From contig CABQAR010000008.1 of the NCBI GenBank assembly GCA_902462205.1, positions 1 through 64,000 on the forward strand: DNA of 64,000 nt, written 5' to 3'. Position 1 is the first letter of the stretch; each line of letters starts with the position of its first letter. Below the pieces are notes generated by a model. It had not been told where the DNA came from. It saw only the letters and a program-made list of their open reading frames with translations, and searched no databases. Below are positions 7,676-16,506 of the stretch, in pieces. Both the position numbers and the translations under genes were made by a program. The stretch is from an uncultured Dialister sp. (GTDB lineage Bacteria > Bacillota > Negativicutes > Veillonellales > Dialisteraceae).

Positions 7676-8190
7676 TTACCCTTTTCAGGAACAGACTCAC
7701 CCTCATCCTCCCGGAGGGCACCACCCGACGGCTACGCAGCCACCCTCCTCTAAAGAAGAGGGCTTACTTATTTTCTATTCTTACCCATATCCTCTGCCAG
7801 ATCCTTCACTCCATTCCGCTATGCTCCATTACGTTCGAGGATGACGGCAGGCAGGTAATACCGATAAGGTAAATAGCCCTTGCCCCGTCATTCTTGAATG
7901 GAGCGATGGCAAGCGAACGATTTTTGAAGGAATGAAATGACGCACAAAAATCTGTGAGACGCCATACCCGACCAACGGGAGCGGTAAGAATCTGGGCAGC
8001 GGTTACAGGTGTTGAATACCTTCGCCGTTCGAGAATGACGGTATGTAAGGATTTATTAATATCTGTTTTCTTATATCTGAAATCTGACTTCTGACCTCTG
8101 ATTTCTGTCCACTGCCTACTAATTCCCGCCGCCATATAATTTGCCGCGGCGTACCACAATTCCTCATTCCTAATTCCAAATTCCTCATTC
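7676..8190 (+). repeat. Composite intergenic repeat block 3
   Basis: In order: hairpin module (about 7686-7790, with CTCCCGGAG and CCCTC-CTCT-AAAGAAGAGGG stems), the 'ATCCTCTGCCAGATCC' module (about 7788-7858), the 'GAATGACG' module (about 7876-8045), a TCTGAC heptad tract (about 8075-8122), the palindromic core at 8127-8155 and an ATTCCT tract (about 8158-8190) that ends at the terminator of the Sel1 gene. Open frames here are spurious. Confidence 0.8.
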
Positions 8191-8219
8191 AAAAAACCTC
8201 CCCAAAGGGAGGCTTTTTT
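8191..8219 (-). terminator. Terminator of the first Sel1 gene
   Basis: The stem CCTCCC (8197-8202)/GGGAGG (8207-8212) is followed on the minus strand by a T run. It lies at the 3' end of the Sel1 gene that stops at 8218. Confidence 0.85.
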
Positions 8220-9459
8220 ACTGCAGCTGTATTTTCATATTGTCCGTGATGTATTCCAAGGCGCCCGGATAGCCTGCTGTGTAGGCCTGATAGAGGTATT
8301 CCAGCGCTTTTTCCTGATTGGGCAGGACGCCGAGGCCCTCGTTGTAGCAGATGCCCAGGTGGTACTGGCTGCCCGGATCTCCGAGCTGCGCGCCTTTTTC
8401 GTACCAGTTGGAGGCTTCTGTCAGGTTGGGGATGATTTCATTTCCCACGAGGTACATCGTTCCTATTTCATCGGCGGCTTCCGCATAGTCGCGTTCGAAG
8501 GCACGCCGGTACATATCCACGGCGGTGACCTTGTCTTCTTTCGTTCCTTCTCCGAAGCGGTAGCAGTTCCCGAGGGAATAGAATGCCGCCCCCAGATCCA
8601 TTTCCGCCGCTTTCAGGTAAAGGTCGAAGGCTTTCTGCTCGTCTTTTTCCACGCCGACGCCGTTCGCGTAGCACTGGCCAAGCGACCAGAGTCCCATCGG
8701 CGCTCCCCGTTTTCCGACCTGCTCGAAATAGGAGACGGCTTTTTTTTCGTCCTTTTCGACGGAAACCCCTTCGAGATAGCAGCGTCCGACCATGAATGCC
8801 GCGTCGATGTCTCCCGCTTCGCTTGCCTTGCTGAAATAGGCGAATGCTTTATCTTCATCAAACGGCACGCCCTGTCCGGAGTAGTACATGAATCCCAAAG
8901 AGGTCAGGGCGTCTCTGGAATGGAGTTTTTCCGATTTCCGGTAGCAGTCGAGGGCCTTTTTATCGTCTTCTTCGACTTCTTCGCCCAGACGGTACATGTC
9001 TCCCAGTGCGTTCAGGGAGCGCCAGTACATTTTCTCCACGCCTTTCTGCAGCCAGAAAACGGCCGTTTCTCCGTTCTTTTCCGTGCCGAAGCCGTACAGG
9101 TACATGTCGCCCAGTTCGTCGGCGGCGATCACGTCTCCTGCTTCCGCCGCCTTTTTCACTTCCGGCAGGCATTCCCTGCAGAGGGCGGTCATTTCGGGGG
9201 AGAACCGTTCTTTCATGTAGGCGAGGTTCAGTCTGGACAGCCATTCGCCCAGCGCCGCGCCTTTTTCATGCCAGAGGCGCGCTTCTTTTTCATCCCTGTC
9301 CCGCAGTTTTCCCAGCCCGTGGTTGTAGTATTCCCCGAGGAAATACATGGCACGGCCGCAGTCCTGCCCTGCCAGTTCCAGAAACAGGGGGAATGCTTCG
9401 TCCAGTTCGCATCGGATATATAAACTTTCCGCTTTTTTCAGTAATTCTTCATCAAACAT
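8218..9459 (-). CDS. Sel1-like repeat protein A
   Basis: 413 residues consisting of tandem 36-residue Sel1-like (TPR-type) repeats, roughly nine, with the signature A-x-x-x-L-G-x-x-Y-x-x-G-x-G-V-x-x-D-x-x-K-A. There is no signal peptide, so it is probably cytoplasmic. The N-terminal opening (CELDEAFPLFLELAGQDCGRAMYFLGEYYN) and the C-terminal end (YITDNMKIQLQ) are shared with the copy at 9601-10827. Sel1 proteins act as scaffolds for protein-protein contacts; the partner is unknown. GAGAGG precedes the ATG. It is one of four paralogues within 10 kb. Confidence 0.9.
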   Translation of the reverse strand: MFDEELLKKAESLYIRCELDEAFPLFLELAGQDCGRAMYFLGEYYNHGLGKLRDRDEKEARLWHEKGAALGEWLSRLNLAYMKERFSPEMTALCRECLPEVKKAAEAGDVIAADELGDMYLYGFGTEKNGETAVFWLQKGVEKMYWRSLNALGDMYRLGEEVEEDDKKALDCYRKSEKLHSRDALTSLGFMYYSGQGVPFDEDKAFAYFSKASEAGDIDAAFMVGRCYLEGVSVEKDEKKAVSYFEQVGKRGAPMGLWSLGQCYANGVGVEKDEQKAFDLYLKAAEMDLGAAFYSLGNCYRFGEGTKEDKVTAVDMYRRAFERDYAEAADEIGTMYLVGNEIIPNLTEASNWYEKGAQLGDPGSQYHLGICYNEGLGVLPNQEKALEYLYQAYTAGYPGALEYITDNMKIQLQ

Positions 9460-9600
9460 AAAAACCTCTCAAGTCATTGATGTCCTCTATTGTACCATAA
9501 AAGACAGCACAGGTCGTTCTTGTCCGTCCAACGTGAAAAGCGGCGCGCTTCCGGGGCCGTTTCCCCTTTCCCGCACCGCTTTTTTCCGCCTTTGCAAAAA

Positions 9601-10827
9601 TTATTGCAGACGGATGCCCATATTTTCCTTTATATATTCCAGCGCATCCAGCATCCCCTGATCGTAGGCCTTGTACATGTATTCCAGCGCTTTTTCCTTG
9701 TCCGGCTCCGTGCCGAGCCCTTTGTCGTAGCACATGCCCAAGTGGTACTGGCAGATGTCCGAGCCCCGCCCCGCCCCTTTTTCAAACCAGCGGAAGGCTT
9801 CTTCCTCGCTGTGCCGCGTTTCCCCGACGAGGTACATCGCGCCTAAGCTGTCCGCCGCTTCATCGCTGCCGAGGTCGAAAGCGTTTTTGTAGATTTCCAC
9901 GGCCTTTTCCTTGTCTTCCGCCACGCCTTTCCCGAAACGGTAGCAGTCCGCCACGGCGCAAGTCGAACGGAAATCGAGCATCGCCGCTCCTTTTTCATAC
10001 CACTGGAACGCGTTTTTTTCATCGATCTCGACACCCGTCCCCGATTCATAGGAACGCCCCAGCGCCCACATCCCCATCGGTTCTCCCCGATCGGCGGCCT
10101 GCCGGAAATATTGAAAGCCCTTCTTCTCATCCGGTTTCACGGCGATCCCTTCCATGTAGAAGCGGCCGAGCATGAACGATGCTTCTCCGTCGCCTTCTTC
10201 GCAGGCCTTTTTAAAATGGGCGAACGCTTTTCTGTCGTCCGGCTCCACGCCGAGACCGGCGAAATAGATGAATCCCAGAGAGGACTCTGCTTCCCGCACA
10301 TGGAATTCCGCCGCTTTTTTGTAGCAGGCCACGGATTTTTCCATGTCCTCCTCCACGGCTTCTCCGCCGCGGTAGATGTCGCCCAGCTTCATGAGCGGAC
10401 GCCAGAAACCGCCTGCCGCTGATTTTTCGAGCCAGTAGATGGCTTCCGCCTCGTTCCGTTTCGTGCCGAAACCGAACAGGTAGAGGTCGGCGATCTCGTT
10501 CTGCGCGAAAACATCGCCGCTTTCCGCCAGTTTCCGGGCTTCTTCCAGACAGGCGGCGCAGTGCTCCATCATTTCCTGCGTCCCGTACTCCATGAAATAC
10601 GCGAGATTCAGCTTCGCCAGCAGATCTCCGCAGGCGGCGCCCTTTTCCCGCCAGCGCTTCGCCTCCTCCGGATCCTGACGGACAGGTCCGAAGCCGTTCA
10701 TGTAGATTTCTCCCAGGAAATACATCGCCCGTCCGCAGTTTTCTTCCGCCAGCTCCTTAAGCAGCGGCAGCGCCTCTTCTATTTTATGGTTCTTATACAG
10801 CATTTCTGCTTCCTGCAGCTTATCCAT
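9601..10827 (-). CDS. Sel1-like repeat protein B
   Basis: 408 residues, with about nine Sel1 repeats across the whole length and no signal peptide. It aligns end to end with Sel1 protein A, including the opening EEALPLLKELAEENCGRAMY and the closing YIKENMGIRLQ. The start is the ATG with GGAGGGATC upstream. The 141 bp separating it from gene A contain a GC-rich imperfect hairpin (about 9535-9590) but no clear promoter. A and B look like a tandem duplication. Which proteins they bind cannot be told from sequence. Confidence 0.9.
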   Translation of the reverse strand: MDKLQEAEMLYKNHKIEEALPLLKELAEENCGRAMYFLGEIYMNGFGPVRQDPEEAKRWREKGAACGDLLAKLNLAYFMEYGTQEMMEHCAACLEEARKLAESGDVFAQNEIADLYLFGFGTKRNEAEAIYWLEKSAAGGFWRPLMKLGDIYRGGEAVEEDMEKSVACYKKAAEFHVREAESSLGFIYFAGLGVEPDDRKAFAHFKKACEEGDGEASFMLGRFYMEGIAVKPDEKKGFQYFRQAADRGEPMGMWALGRSYESGTGVEIDEKNAFQWYEKGAAMLDFRSTCAVADCYRFGKGVAEDKEKAVEIYKNAFDLGSDEAADSLGAMYLVGETRHSEEEAFRWFEKGAGRGSDICQYHLGMCYDKGLGTEPDKEKALEYMYKAYDQGMLDALEYIKENMGIRLQ

Positions 10828-10849
10828 GCCGGATCCCTCCTCACAATCG

Positions 10850-11803
10850 TCATACTTTCTTATCTTCTATCCTACCATGGATTTCCTTTTGCGCGAGAGA
10901 AATAAATTCATCCACCATGCTCCATCGGTGGGCCCGTTTCTCATAGATGAAGGAAATGACGTGCTTTTTCTCTCTGGGAAGGGGGATCACGCGCACTTTC
11001 TCCCTGTCCGCCGGAGAAAGAAGGAATTCCGCCAGATTTCTGACGCAGAACAGCAGCCCGTCCCCTTTCACGCAGAGCGCAAGAAGTGTTTCCAGATTCT
11101 CCGACTCCACGGCAACCTGCGGCTCGAATCCCGCATTTTTATACAGCGAGCGGACCACGCCGCCGACGATGTCCATGCGTCCGTTCAGCAGGACGGGGCA
11201 GTCACGGAAGTTTTCCAGCCACCCCTTTTTCCCGCTTTCCGCTTCCGAAATCCGCTTCTGCTTCTTCTTTCCGTACATCCGTGTAAGCAGCTCCTCCGGC
11301 GCGAGCAGGACGATTTCCTCTTCATAGAAGGGAATCCGCTCCATGCCTGCCGCTTTCCTGTTCATGCGGATGATCGCCAGATCCAGTTCCCGTTCTTCCA
11401 GTTTCCGCGCCAGGATATCGTTGGCATCTTCGATAAGGCGGATGCGGATATGGGGGAATTTCCGCCGGTACTTGTCGATGACGGACGGCAGCAGCAGCTT
11501 TCCCCGGGCAGGGGCGACACCGATGCGGAGCGTGCCGGACAGGTTCCTGTGCGCTTCCGAAAGTTCCCGCTCCAGATTCGTTTCGTTCTCCGCAAAGAGC
11601 CGGGCGTAGCGGTAAAATACTTCGCCTGCGCCGGTCAGTTCCAACGGGACGTGGCGGAGGAAGAGCGGGCCGCCGGTTTCCTTCTCCAGCGCCGCGATGT
11701 GGGCGGACAGCGTCTGCTGCGTGATGTACAGCCGTTCCGCCGCTTTCGTGAAATTCCTTTCCTTCGCCAGCGTCAGGAAATATTTGATGCTGAGGGAATT
11801 CAT
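10850..11803 (-). CDS. LysR-family transcriptional regulator
   Basis: 317 residues. The N-terminal winged helix-turn-helix (about 1-60: FLTLAKERNFTKAAERLYITQQTLSAHIAALE) is the LysR signature; the rest is a periplasmic-binding-protein-like effector domain (about 90-300). AAGGAGG lies upstream of the ATG. It is divergent from the SLC13 transporter gene, with 151 bp between the starts that contain a TACAG-N8-CTGTA dyad. The classic LysR layout implies that it activates the transporter in response to the transported acid or a metabolite of it. The effector is unknown. Confidence 0.92.
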   Translation of the reverse strand: MNSLSIKYFLTLAKERNFTKAAERLYITQQTLSAHIAALEKETGGPLFLRHVPLELTGAGEVFYRYARLFAENETNLERELSEAHRNLSGTLRIGVAPARGKLLLPSVIDKYRRKFPHIRIRLIEDANDILARKLEERELDLAIIRMNRKAAGMERIPFYEEEIVLLAPEELLTRMYGKKKQKRISEAESGKKGWLENFRDCPVLLNGRMDIVGGVVRSLYKNAGFEPQVAVESENLETLLALCVKGDGLLFCVRNLAEFLLSPADREKVRVIPLPREKKHVISFIYEKRAHRWSMVDEFISLAQKEIHGRIEDKKV

Positions 11804-11816
11804 GACGCCTCCTTAC

Positions 11817-11884
11817 TACAGTCTTTTGTCTGTATTTTATACAATAAATAACAGTTTTTCAACGATAATAAAGAGAATTATAAT
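11817..11884. promoter_or_regulatory. LysR-type operator and divergent promoter region
   Basis: The dyad TACAG (11817-11821)-N8-CTGTA (11830-11834) contains a T-N11-A core. On the plus strand TATAAT at 11879-11884 is a good -10 with only a weak -35 (around 11856-11861), consistent with activator dependence. On the minus strand TATAAA around 11836-11845 could serve lysR. Confidence 0.55.
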
Positions 11885-11954
11885 AGAGGACAAAGAAAGA
11901 TGCCCGGCCTGCAGGTATTTCCTGCCATTTTTTTCCGAGAAAGAAGAGTTTTTT

Positions 11955-13361
11955 ATGAGATCGACCGTCAAACTGATTTCCGGCCCCGCCCTTTTCCTCC
12001 TGTGCACGTTCCTGCTGGACGGCGCTTTTTCCTTCCGCGCCGCCTGCGCCCTCGGGACAGCGGTGTGGATGGCGTTCTGGTGGATTTTCCGCCCCTGCTC
12101 CATCTATGTCACTTCCTTCGTCCCCATCGTGGTGAACTCTCTTTTCAACCTGATTCCCAGTTCCCACGTCATCAGCCAGTATTTTTCTGAAATCGCCGTC
12201 CTGCTTCTGGGCGCGGACCTGATCTGCCAGACATGGACCACGACGAAGCTGGACCAGCGTATTTCCGTCAAAACGCTCTGCTACATCGGAACGTCCATGC
12301 GCCACCAGATCTTCGTCTGGTTTTTCGCGTCCGTCGTCCTTTCCATCTTCCTCCCCAACGTGGTCGTCGCTTCCATCTTCTGTCCGATTGCTGTTTCCAT
12401 GCTCCATTTCGTCGGTGAGAAGGACATCACGGAAAGCAGCGCCGCCGTGCCCATCCTCCTTGCCATCGGCTGGGGCAGCGGCATCGGCGGGCTCGGGTCC
12501 CCGATCGGAAGCGCCGCCAATCTGGTCGCCATTTCCTATTTTGAAAAGCTGTCCGGCCATGAATTCATGTACTATGACTGGGTCATCCGTTTCCTCCCCG
12601 TCCTTGCCGTCGTCTTCATCGTCAACCTTTTCTACATCTGGCATATACGGACAGACGTGGACCACCTGCCGGGAACGAAGGAATACTTTGTTTCCATGTA
12701 TGAATCCTTCGGACCGATGAGGCGGGGCGAAATCATCGGGCTCTCCCTCTTCGTCATTTCCACGGTCCTCGCCTTCGTCCGCCCCCTCTTCGCGTCCCTC
12801 CTGCCCGCCCTGAAGCCTGCCTACATCTTCTTCCTCTGCGGCCTCCTCCTCTTTTTCCTGAAGGATGAGAGAAAAGAAGCCATGCTGACATGGAAATATG
12901 CGGAAAGCCACGTCATGTGGGGCATGATCTTCCTTTTCGCCAGCGGCCTCGCCTTAGGGCAGCTCGTCATTGAAACCGAAGCGGTGAAGCAGATGGCCGC
13001 CATGATTTCCCATTATCCTCTGGAAGGCGGCTTCTTCCTCATGGCCGCGTTCTGCCTCTTCGGCGTTTTCATGACGGAGCTTTCCAGCAATACGGCTGCC
13101 GTATCCATCACGATCCCCGTCACCCTCGGCATCACGGACGCCCTCGGCATCAGCCCCGTCCCCTACATCCTCACCGCCGTCGTCGCTTCCTGCTGCGCCT
13201 ACGTCCTTCCCGTCAGCACCCGCGCCATCCCCGTCGGCTACGGCCTGAGCGCCACGCGGCAGATGGAACACGGCCTCGTCCTCACCACCCTGACATGGCT
13301 CGTCGTCACCGCCACCTGTTATGCATTCATGTCTTTCTCTTCTCTCTTCAATACGATATAA
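11955..13361 (+). CDS. SLC13/DASS-family anion (dicarboxylate) symporter
   Basis: 468 residues with about 11-12 membrane segments. The two DASS hairpin motifs are visible: GGLGSPIGSAANLVA (around 185-200, SNT-like) and TELSSNTAAVSITIPV (around 375-390). The family moves di- or tricarboxylates or sulfate with sodium; which one cannot be told. The ATG at 11955 is preceded by AAGAAGAG, and an upstream extension overlapping the lysR promoter is rejected. It is divergent from the LysR gene and 46 bp ahead of the PaaI-type thioesterase, with which it may be co-transcribed. A C4-dicarboxylate role would suit a succinate-metabolising anaerobe (inference). Confidence 0.88.
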   Translation: MRSTVKLISGPALFLLCTFLLDGAFSFRAACALGTAVWMAFWWIFRPCSIYVTSFVPIVVNSLFNLIPSSHVISQYFSEIAVLLLGADLICQTWTTTKLDQRISVKTLCYIGTSMRHQIFVWFFASVVLSIFLPNVVVASIFCPIAVSMLHFVGEKDITESSAAVPILLAIGWGSGIGGLGSPIGSAANLVAISYFEKLSGHEFMYYDWVIRFLPVLAVVFIVNLFYIWHIRTDVDHLPGTKEYFVSMYESFGPMRRGEIIGLSLFVISTVLAFVRPLFASLLPALKPAYIFFLCGLLLFFLKDERKEAMLTWKYAESHVMWGMIFLFASGLALGQLVIETEAVKQMAAMISHYPLEGGFFLMAAFCLFGVFMTELSSNTAAVSITIPVTLGITDALGISPVPYILTAVVASCCAYVLPVSTRAIPVGYGLSATRQMEHGLVLTTLTWLVVTATCYAFMSFSSLFNTI

Positions 13362-13407
13362 TGACAGTTGATGAATCATCTGATCAAATTGATAAAGAGG
13401 TATTTCC

Positions 13408-13872
13408 ATGGATGAAAAAAATGTCGTGCAGCTGACGGAACCTGCAGAAATACGCGCCCATATACGCGATATATACAAGCCGAACCATTTCATGGCGGAT
13501 TATTTCCACATCAATATCGAGGAAATAGAGTGCGGACGCGTGACGGTCAGCCTTGTTACCGACCCCATGAAGCACTGCAACCACCGCATGGTCATCCACG
13601 GCGGCGTTCTGACCGCCCTTGCCGATTCCGTCACGGGCGTCACGGGCGCTTCCGTCGGCGCGATGGTCGTCACGGCAAGCATGACCATGAATTTCATCCG
13701 TAACGCGCGGCCCGGCTCGAAAATCTGCGTGAAGAGCCATATCGTCCACAACGGCCATTCCACCATCGTCATCGCAGCGGACATGTGGGACGAGGACGGA
13801 AAGCTGATGTCCAATATCCTCTGCACCATGGTCCCTGTCGGCTGGTTCCCCGAAATCCCGCGGAAATGGTAA
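13408..13872 (+). CDS. PaaI-family hotdog-fold thioesterase
   Basis: 154 residues. The hotdog signature HGGVLTALADSVTG (about 64-77) contains the family's HGG and the acidic residue in the long helix, followed by TMNFIRNARPGSKI on the next strand. Members hydrolyse acyl- or aryl-CoA thioesters as oligomers in the cytoplasm. AAGAGG precedes the ATG. It is likely the second gene of a transcript with the SLC13 symporter, and a strong terminator follows at 13928. The CoA substrate is not predictable. Confidence 0.88.
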   Translation: MDEKNVVQLTEPAEIRAHIRDIYKPNHFMADYFHINIEEIECGRVTVSLVTDPMKHCNHRMVIHGGVLTALADSVTGVTGASVGAMVVTASMTMNFIRNARPGSKICVKSHIVHNGHSTIVIAADMWDEDGKLMSNILCTMVPVGWFPEIPRKW

Positions 13873-13927
13873 TCTGTCCGGATGCGTCCGGTATTTCATG
13901 AAACTTCATCCCTTTCACCGACGAAAG

Positions 13928-13972
13928 AAGCAAACGGAATCTTTTCCCTCCGTTTGCTTTTCTGTTTTTCCG
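13928..13972. terminator. Terminator after the thioesterase gene
   Basis: The 11-bp stem AAGCAAACGGA (13928-13938)/TCCGTTTGCTT (13949-13959) is followed by TTCTGTTTTTCC on the plus strand. Confidence 0.85.
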
Positions 13973-14033
13973 CCGCTATTCCCGCCCGTACAATCAGCCT
14001 TGGGAAATGGCTCTTCCCCTCAGGAGCAATACT

Positions 14034-15323
14034 ATGGAATCCATGATCCTCCTTATTTTTTCCGCATTCCTTCTCTTCTGCATCTTTTCCGGCGCCTCCG
14101 TCCTCATCGCCCTCGCGGCAGGCCTCCTGCTTTTCCTTGGGTACGGGAAATACAGGGGCTTTTCCGCCCATTCGCTGTGGCGCATGTCCCTTTCAGGCGT
14201 GCAGGCGGCCCACACCATCCTCATCACCTTCCTCCTGATCGGCATGCTTACCGCCCTGTGGAGGGCCTGCGGAACGATCCCCTTCATCATTTCCGTCTCC
14301 GCCGGATATATCCACAGCGGTTCCCTGCTTGCTTCCATCTTCCTGCTGAACAGCCTTGTCTCCCTTCTGACAGGCACTTCCTTCGGCACGGCCGCCACGG
14401 TGGGAATCATTTCGATCGCTATCGCCCAGTCCGCCGGAACGGATATTTACATGGCAGGCGGCGCGGTCCTGTCCGGCATTTACGTCGGCGACAGGAGCTC
14501 TCCCGTTTCCACCAGCGCCCTCCTTGTCTCCACGCTGACACGGACGGATTTATACGAAAATATCAAAAGCATGGCGCGCACGGCGGCCATTCCCTTCCTC
14601 TCCGCCCTTGCGCTATACGCCGTCATCGGGGCCCTTTCGCCGGAAAAAGCGCCTGAACTCCATTCCGCCGCCCTCTTTGACGCCTATTTCTCCATGCATC
14701 CCCTCTGCCTCCTGCCGGCAGGTGCCATCCTGTGCCTCTCCCTCTTCCGCGTGCCCGTGAAAACCACGATGCTCGCCAGTATCGTCCTCGCTTTTTTCGT
14801 TTCCCTCCGGGTGCAGGGCATGTCCGCTTCGGAAACGCTCCATGCCATGGTTTTCGGATTCGTGCCTGCGGAACCGTCGATCGCTCCCCTTATTTCAGGC
14901 GGCGGCATCCTTTCCATGGCGGACGTGGCATGCATCGTCTGCCTTTCCTCCTGCTACGCGGGCATCTTTCAGGAAACAGGGCTGCTCGACCGGCTGAAAC
15001 AGCGTATCCGTTCCTTCCGCAAAAGGGCTGGCCGCTATCCTGCCATGCTGGCCACCTCCGTCCTTGCAGGAATGGTCGCCTGCAACCAGACGCTCACCAT
15101 CATGCTCACCCACCAGCTCTGCAGGGACGGCGATCCTGACACGTCCTACGCCCTCGATCTGGAAGACAGCGCCGTCGTCATCCCTCCGCTGATCCCATGG
15201 TCCATCGCAGGCGCCGTCCCCCTTGCCGCCATCGGGGCGCCGGCCGTTTCTCTCCTTTTCGCCTTCTTCCTCTACCTCCTCCCCTTGTGGCGGCTCGGAA
15301 AGAATATCGGAACCAAGCACTGA
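14034..15323 (+). CDS. NhaC-type Na+/H+ (or organic ion) antiporter
   Basis: 429 residues and about 11-12 membrane segments. The NhaC hallmarks are LLTGTSFGTAATVG (about 112-125) and GIYVGDRSSPVSTSA (about 148-162), with a mirrored half later (LISGGGILSMADV). In the family these polar breaks form the ion path; members exchange Na+ for H+, or malate/lactate (MleN-like). AGGAGC lies six bases before the ATG at 14034, so the longer frame from 14007 is rejected. It stands alone on the plus strand and ends against a convergent Sel1 gene. Confidence 0.88.
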   Translation: MESMILLIFSAFLLFCIFSGASVLIALAAGLLLFLGYGKYRGFSAHSLWRMSLSGVQAAHTILITFLLIGMLTALWRACGTIPFIISVSAGYIHSGSLLASIFLLNSLVSLLTGTSFGTAATVGIISIAIAQSAGTDIYMAGGAVLSGIYVGDRSSPVSTSALLVSTLTRTDLYENIKSMARTAAIPFLSALALYAVIGALSPEKAPELHSAALFDAYFSMHPLCLLPAGAILCLSLFRVPVKTTMLASIVLAFFVSLRVQGMSASETLHAMVFGFVPAEPSIAPLISGGGILSMADVACIVCLSSCYAGIFQETGLLDRLKQRIRSFRKRAGRYPAMLATSVLAGMVACNQTLTIMLTHQLCRDGDPDTSYALDLEDSAVVIPPLIPWSIAGAVPLAAIGAPAVSLLFAFFLYLLPLWRLGKNIGTKH

Positions 15324-15325
15324 AA

Positions 15326-15364
15326 AAGACTGCCTCCTTTCGGACCGCAGCCTTTTTTTATCGC
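15326..15364. terminator. Weak bidirectional terminator between convergent genes
   Basis: An imperfect GACTGC/GCAGCC hairpin is flanked by A and T runs between the antiporter stop (15323) and the Sel1 stop (15367). Confidence 0.5.
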
Positions 15365-15366
15365 CC

Positions 15367-16437
15367 TTAATAAGAACGGAGCCTGTTCAACGCCGTTTCC
15401 GCCTCTTCACTTCCTTCATCCGCCGCTTCTTCCAGCCATCGGACGCCTTCTTCCCTGTCCGGCTCGCAGCCCGTTCCCTCCAGATACATCATGCCTGCCA
15501 TGTATTTCGCCTTGCGGATACCGCTTTCCGCGGCATGCACCATGTAACGGAAACCGGCTTCCTCATCCTTTTCCTCCAGCGCCGACAGCGCCAGATGGAG
15601 CCAGCTTTCATCATCGCCCTCCATCGCCGCTTCCCGATACAGCCTTTCCGCCGTCGCCCGGTCCTTCTCCACCACGATGCCCTTTTCATAATAAAAGGCC
15701 ATGCCCGCCTTCGCTTCTGGGATATGCCCTTCCGCCGCCCTGCCATACCAGAGGAACGCCTTTTCCCCGTCAGGCTCTTCCTCGCTGCTGTCATAGACCA
15801 GTCCTAGACGGTACGCGGCTTCCGCATTGCCGTCCTCCCATGATTTTTCGAGCCATTCCTTCGCTTTTGCCACGTCTTCACGCATCAGGCAATCTTCCGC
15901 CAGCGCGAAAGAAGCGCGGCTGTCATGGAACGCGGCGGCCTTTTCAAAGCAGAGCTCCGCTTTTTCGGAATTCTGCTCCGTCGCGATTCCTTCCTGATAC
16001 GCCACGCCCAGCTCATAGAGGGAACGCCAGTATTCAAACAGGGACGCCTTCGTCAGCCACTTCACGCCTTCCTCGAAATCCACCAGCAGTCCGCCGGACA
16101 GATAAAAACGGCCTGCCTCGTCCATGGCCGCCACATCGCCGCGGTTCGCCGCCAGAAGCACCTCGGGGAAATACGTATTCACCACGTCCCACATGTCATT
16201 CCCTCCGGCCGCGGAAAACGTGGAAAGCGCTGCCAGCGGATCTCCCGCCGCCTTCCCCCGTTCGAACCATTTCATCGCTTCTCCCTCGTCCGTCCCGACA
16301 TGGCCGAAGCCCTCCCGATAACAGGCGCCGAGGAAATACATGGAACGCCCCTCTCCTTTTTCTGCTTCCTTCATAAGAAGGGGAACCGCTTCATCTATTT
16401 TTCCTGCCATAAACAGCCTTTCGCCATCACTGCCCAA
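15367..16437 (-). CDS. Sel1-like repeat protein C
   Basis: 356 residues of Sel1 repeats, about eight, with more degeneration than in A and B (for example the segment around 95-135). A GTG at 16452 is in frame, but the AGGAGG lies downstream of it. The TTG at 16437, six bases after AGGAGG, is therefore taken as the start, giving MGSDGERLFMAGKIDEAV, which matches the length of the other copies' N-termini. A perfect parS palindrome (16453-16466) abuts the 5' end. Probably cytoplasmic scaffold; partner unknown. Confidence 0.88.
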   Translation of the reverse strand: MGSDGERLFMAGKIDEAVPLLMKEAEKGEGRSMYFLGACYREGFGHVGTDEGEAMKWFERGKAAGDPLAALSTFSAAGGNDMWDVVNTYFPEVLLAANRGDVAAMDEAGRFYLSGGLLVDFEEGVKWLTKASLFEYWRSLYELGVAYQEGIATEQNSEKAELCFEKAAAFHDSRASFALAEDCLMREDVAKAKEWLEKSWEDGNAEAAYRLGLVYDSSEEEPDGEKAFLWYGRAAEGHIPEAKAGMAFYYEKGIVVEKDRATAERLYREAAMEGDDESWLHLALSALEEKDEEAGFRYMVHAAESGIRKAKYMAGMMYLEGTGCEPDREEGVRWLEEAADEGSEEAETALNRLRSY

Positions 16438-16452
16438 AATAATCCTCCTCAC

Positions 16453-16466
16453 GTTTCACGTGAAAC
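16453..16466. promoter_or_regulatory. parS site 1 (perfect palindrome)
   Basis: GTTTCACGTGAAAC is the 14-bp core of the bacterial parS consensus. It sits between two Sel1 genes, about 3.3 kb from parB on the origin-distal side. ParB protein is expected to load here. Confidence 0.93.
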
Positions 16467-16506
16467 TATATCATCCTGCGTTTTCTTTATTTCTTGGGAG
16501 AAGATT

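Noticed and set aside
13372..13400. TTGAT ... ATCAA pair upstream of the thioesterase as a second FNR box
   Set aside because: The half sites are ten bases apart rather than four, so it does not fit a CRP/FNR dimer.
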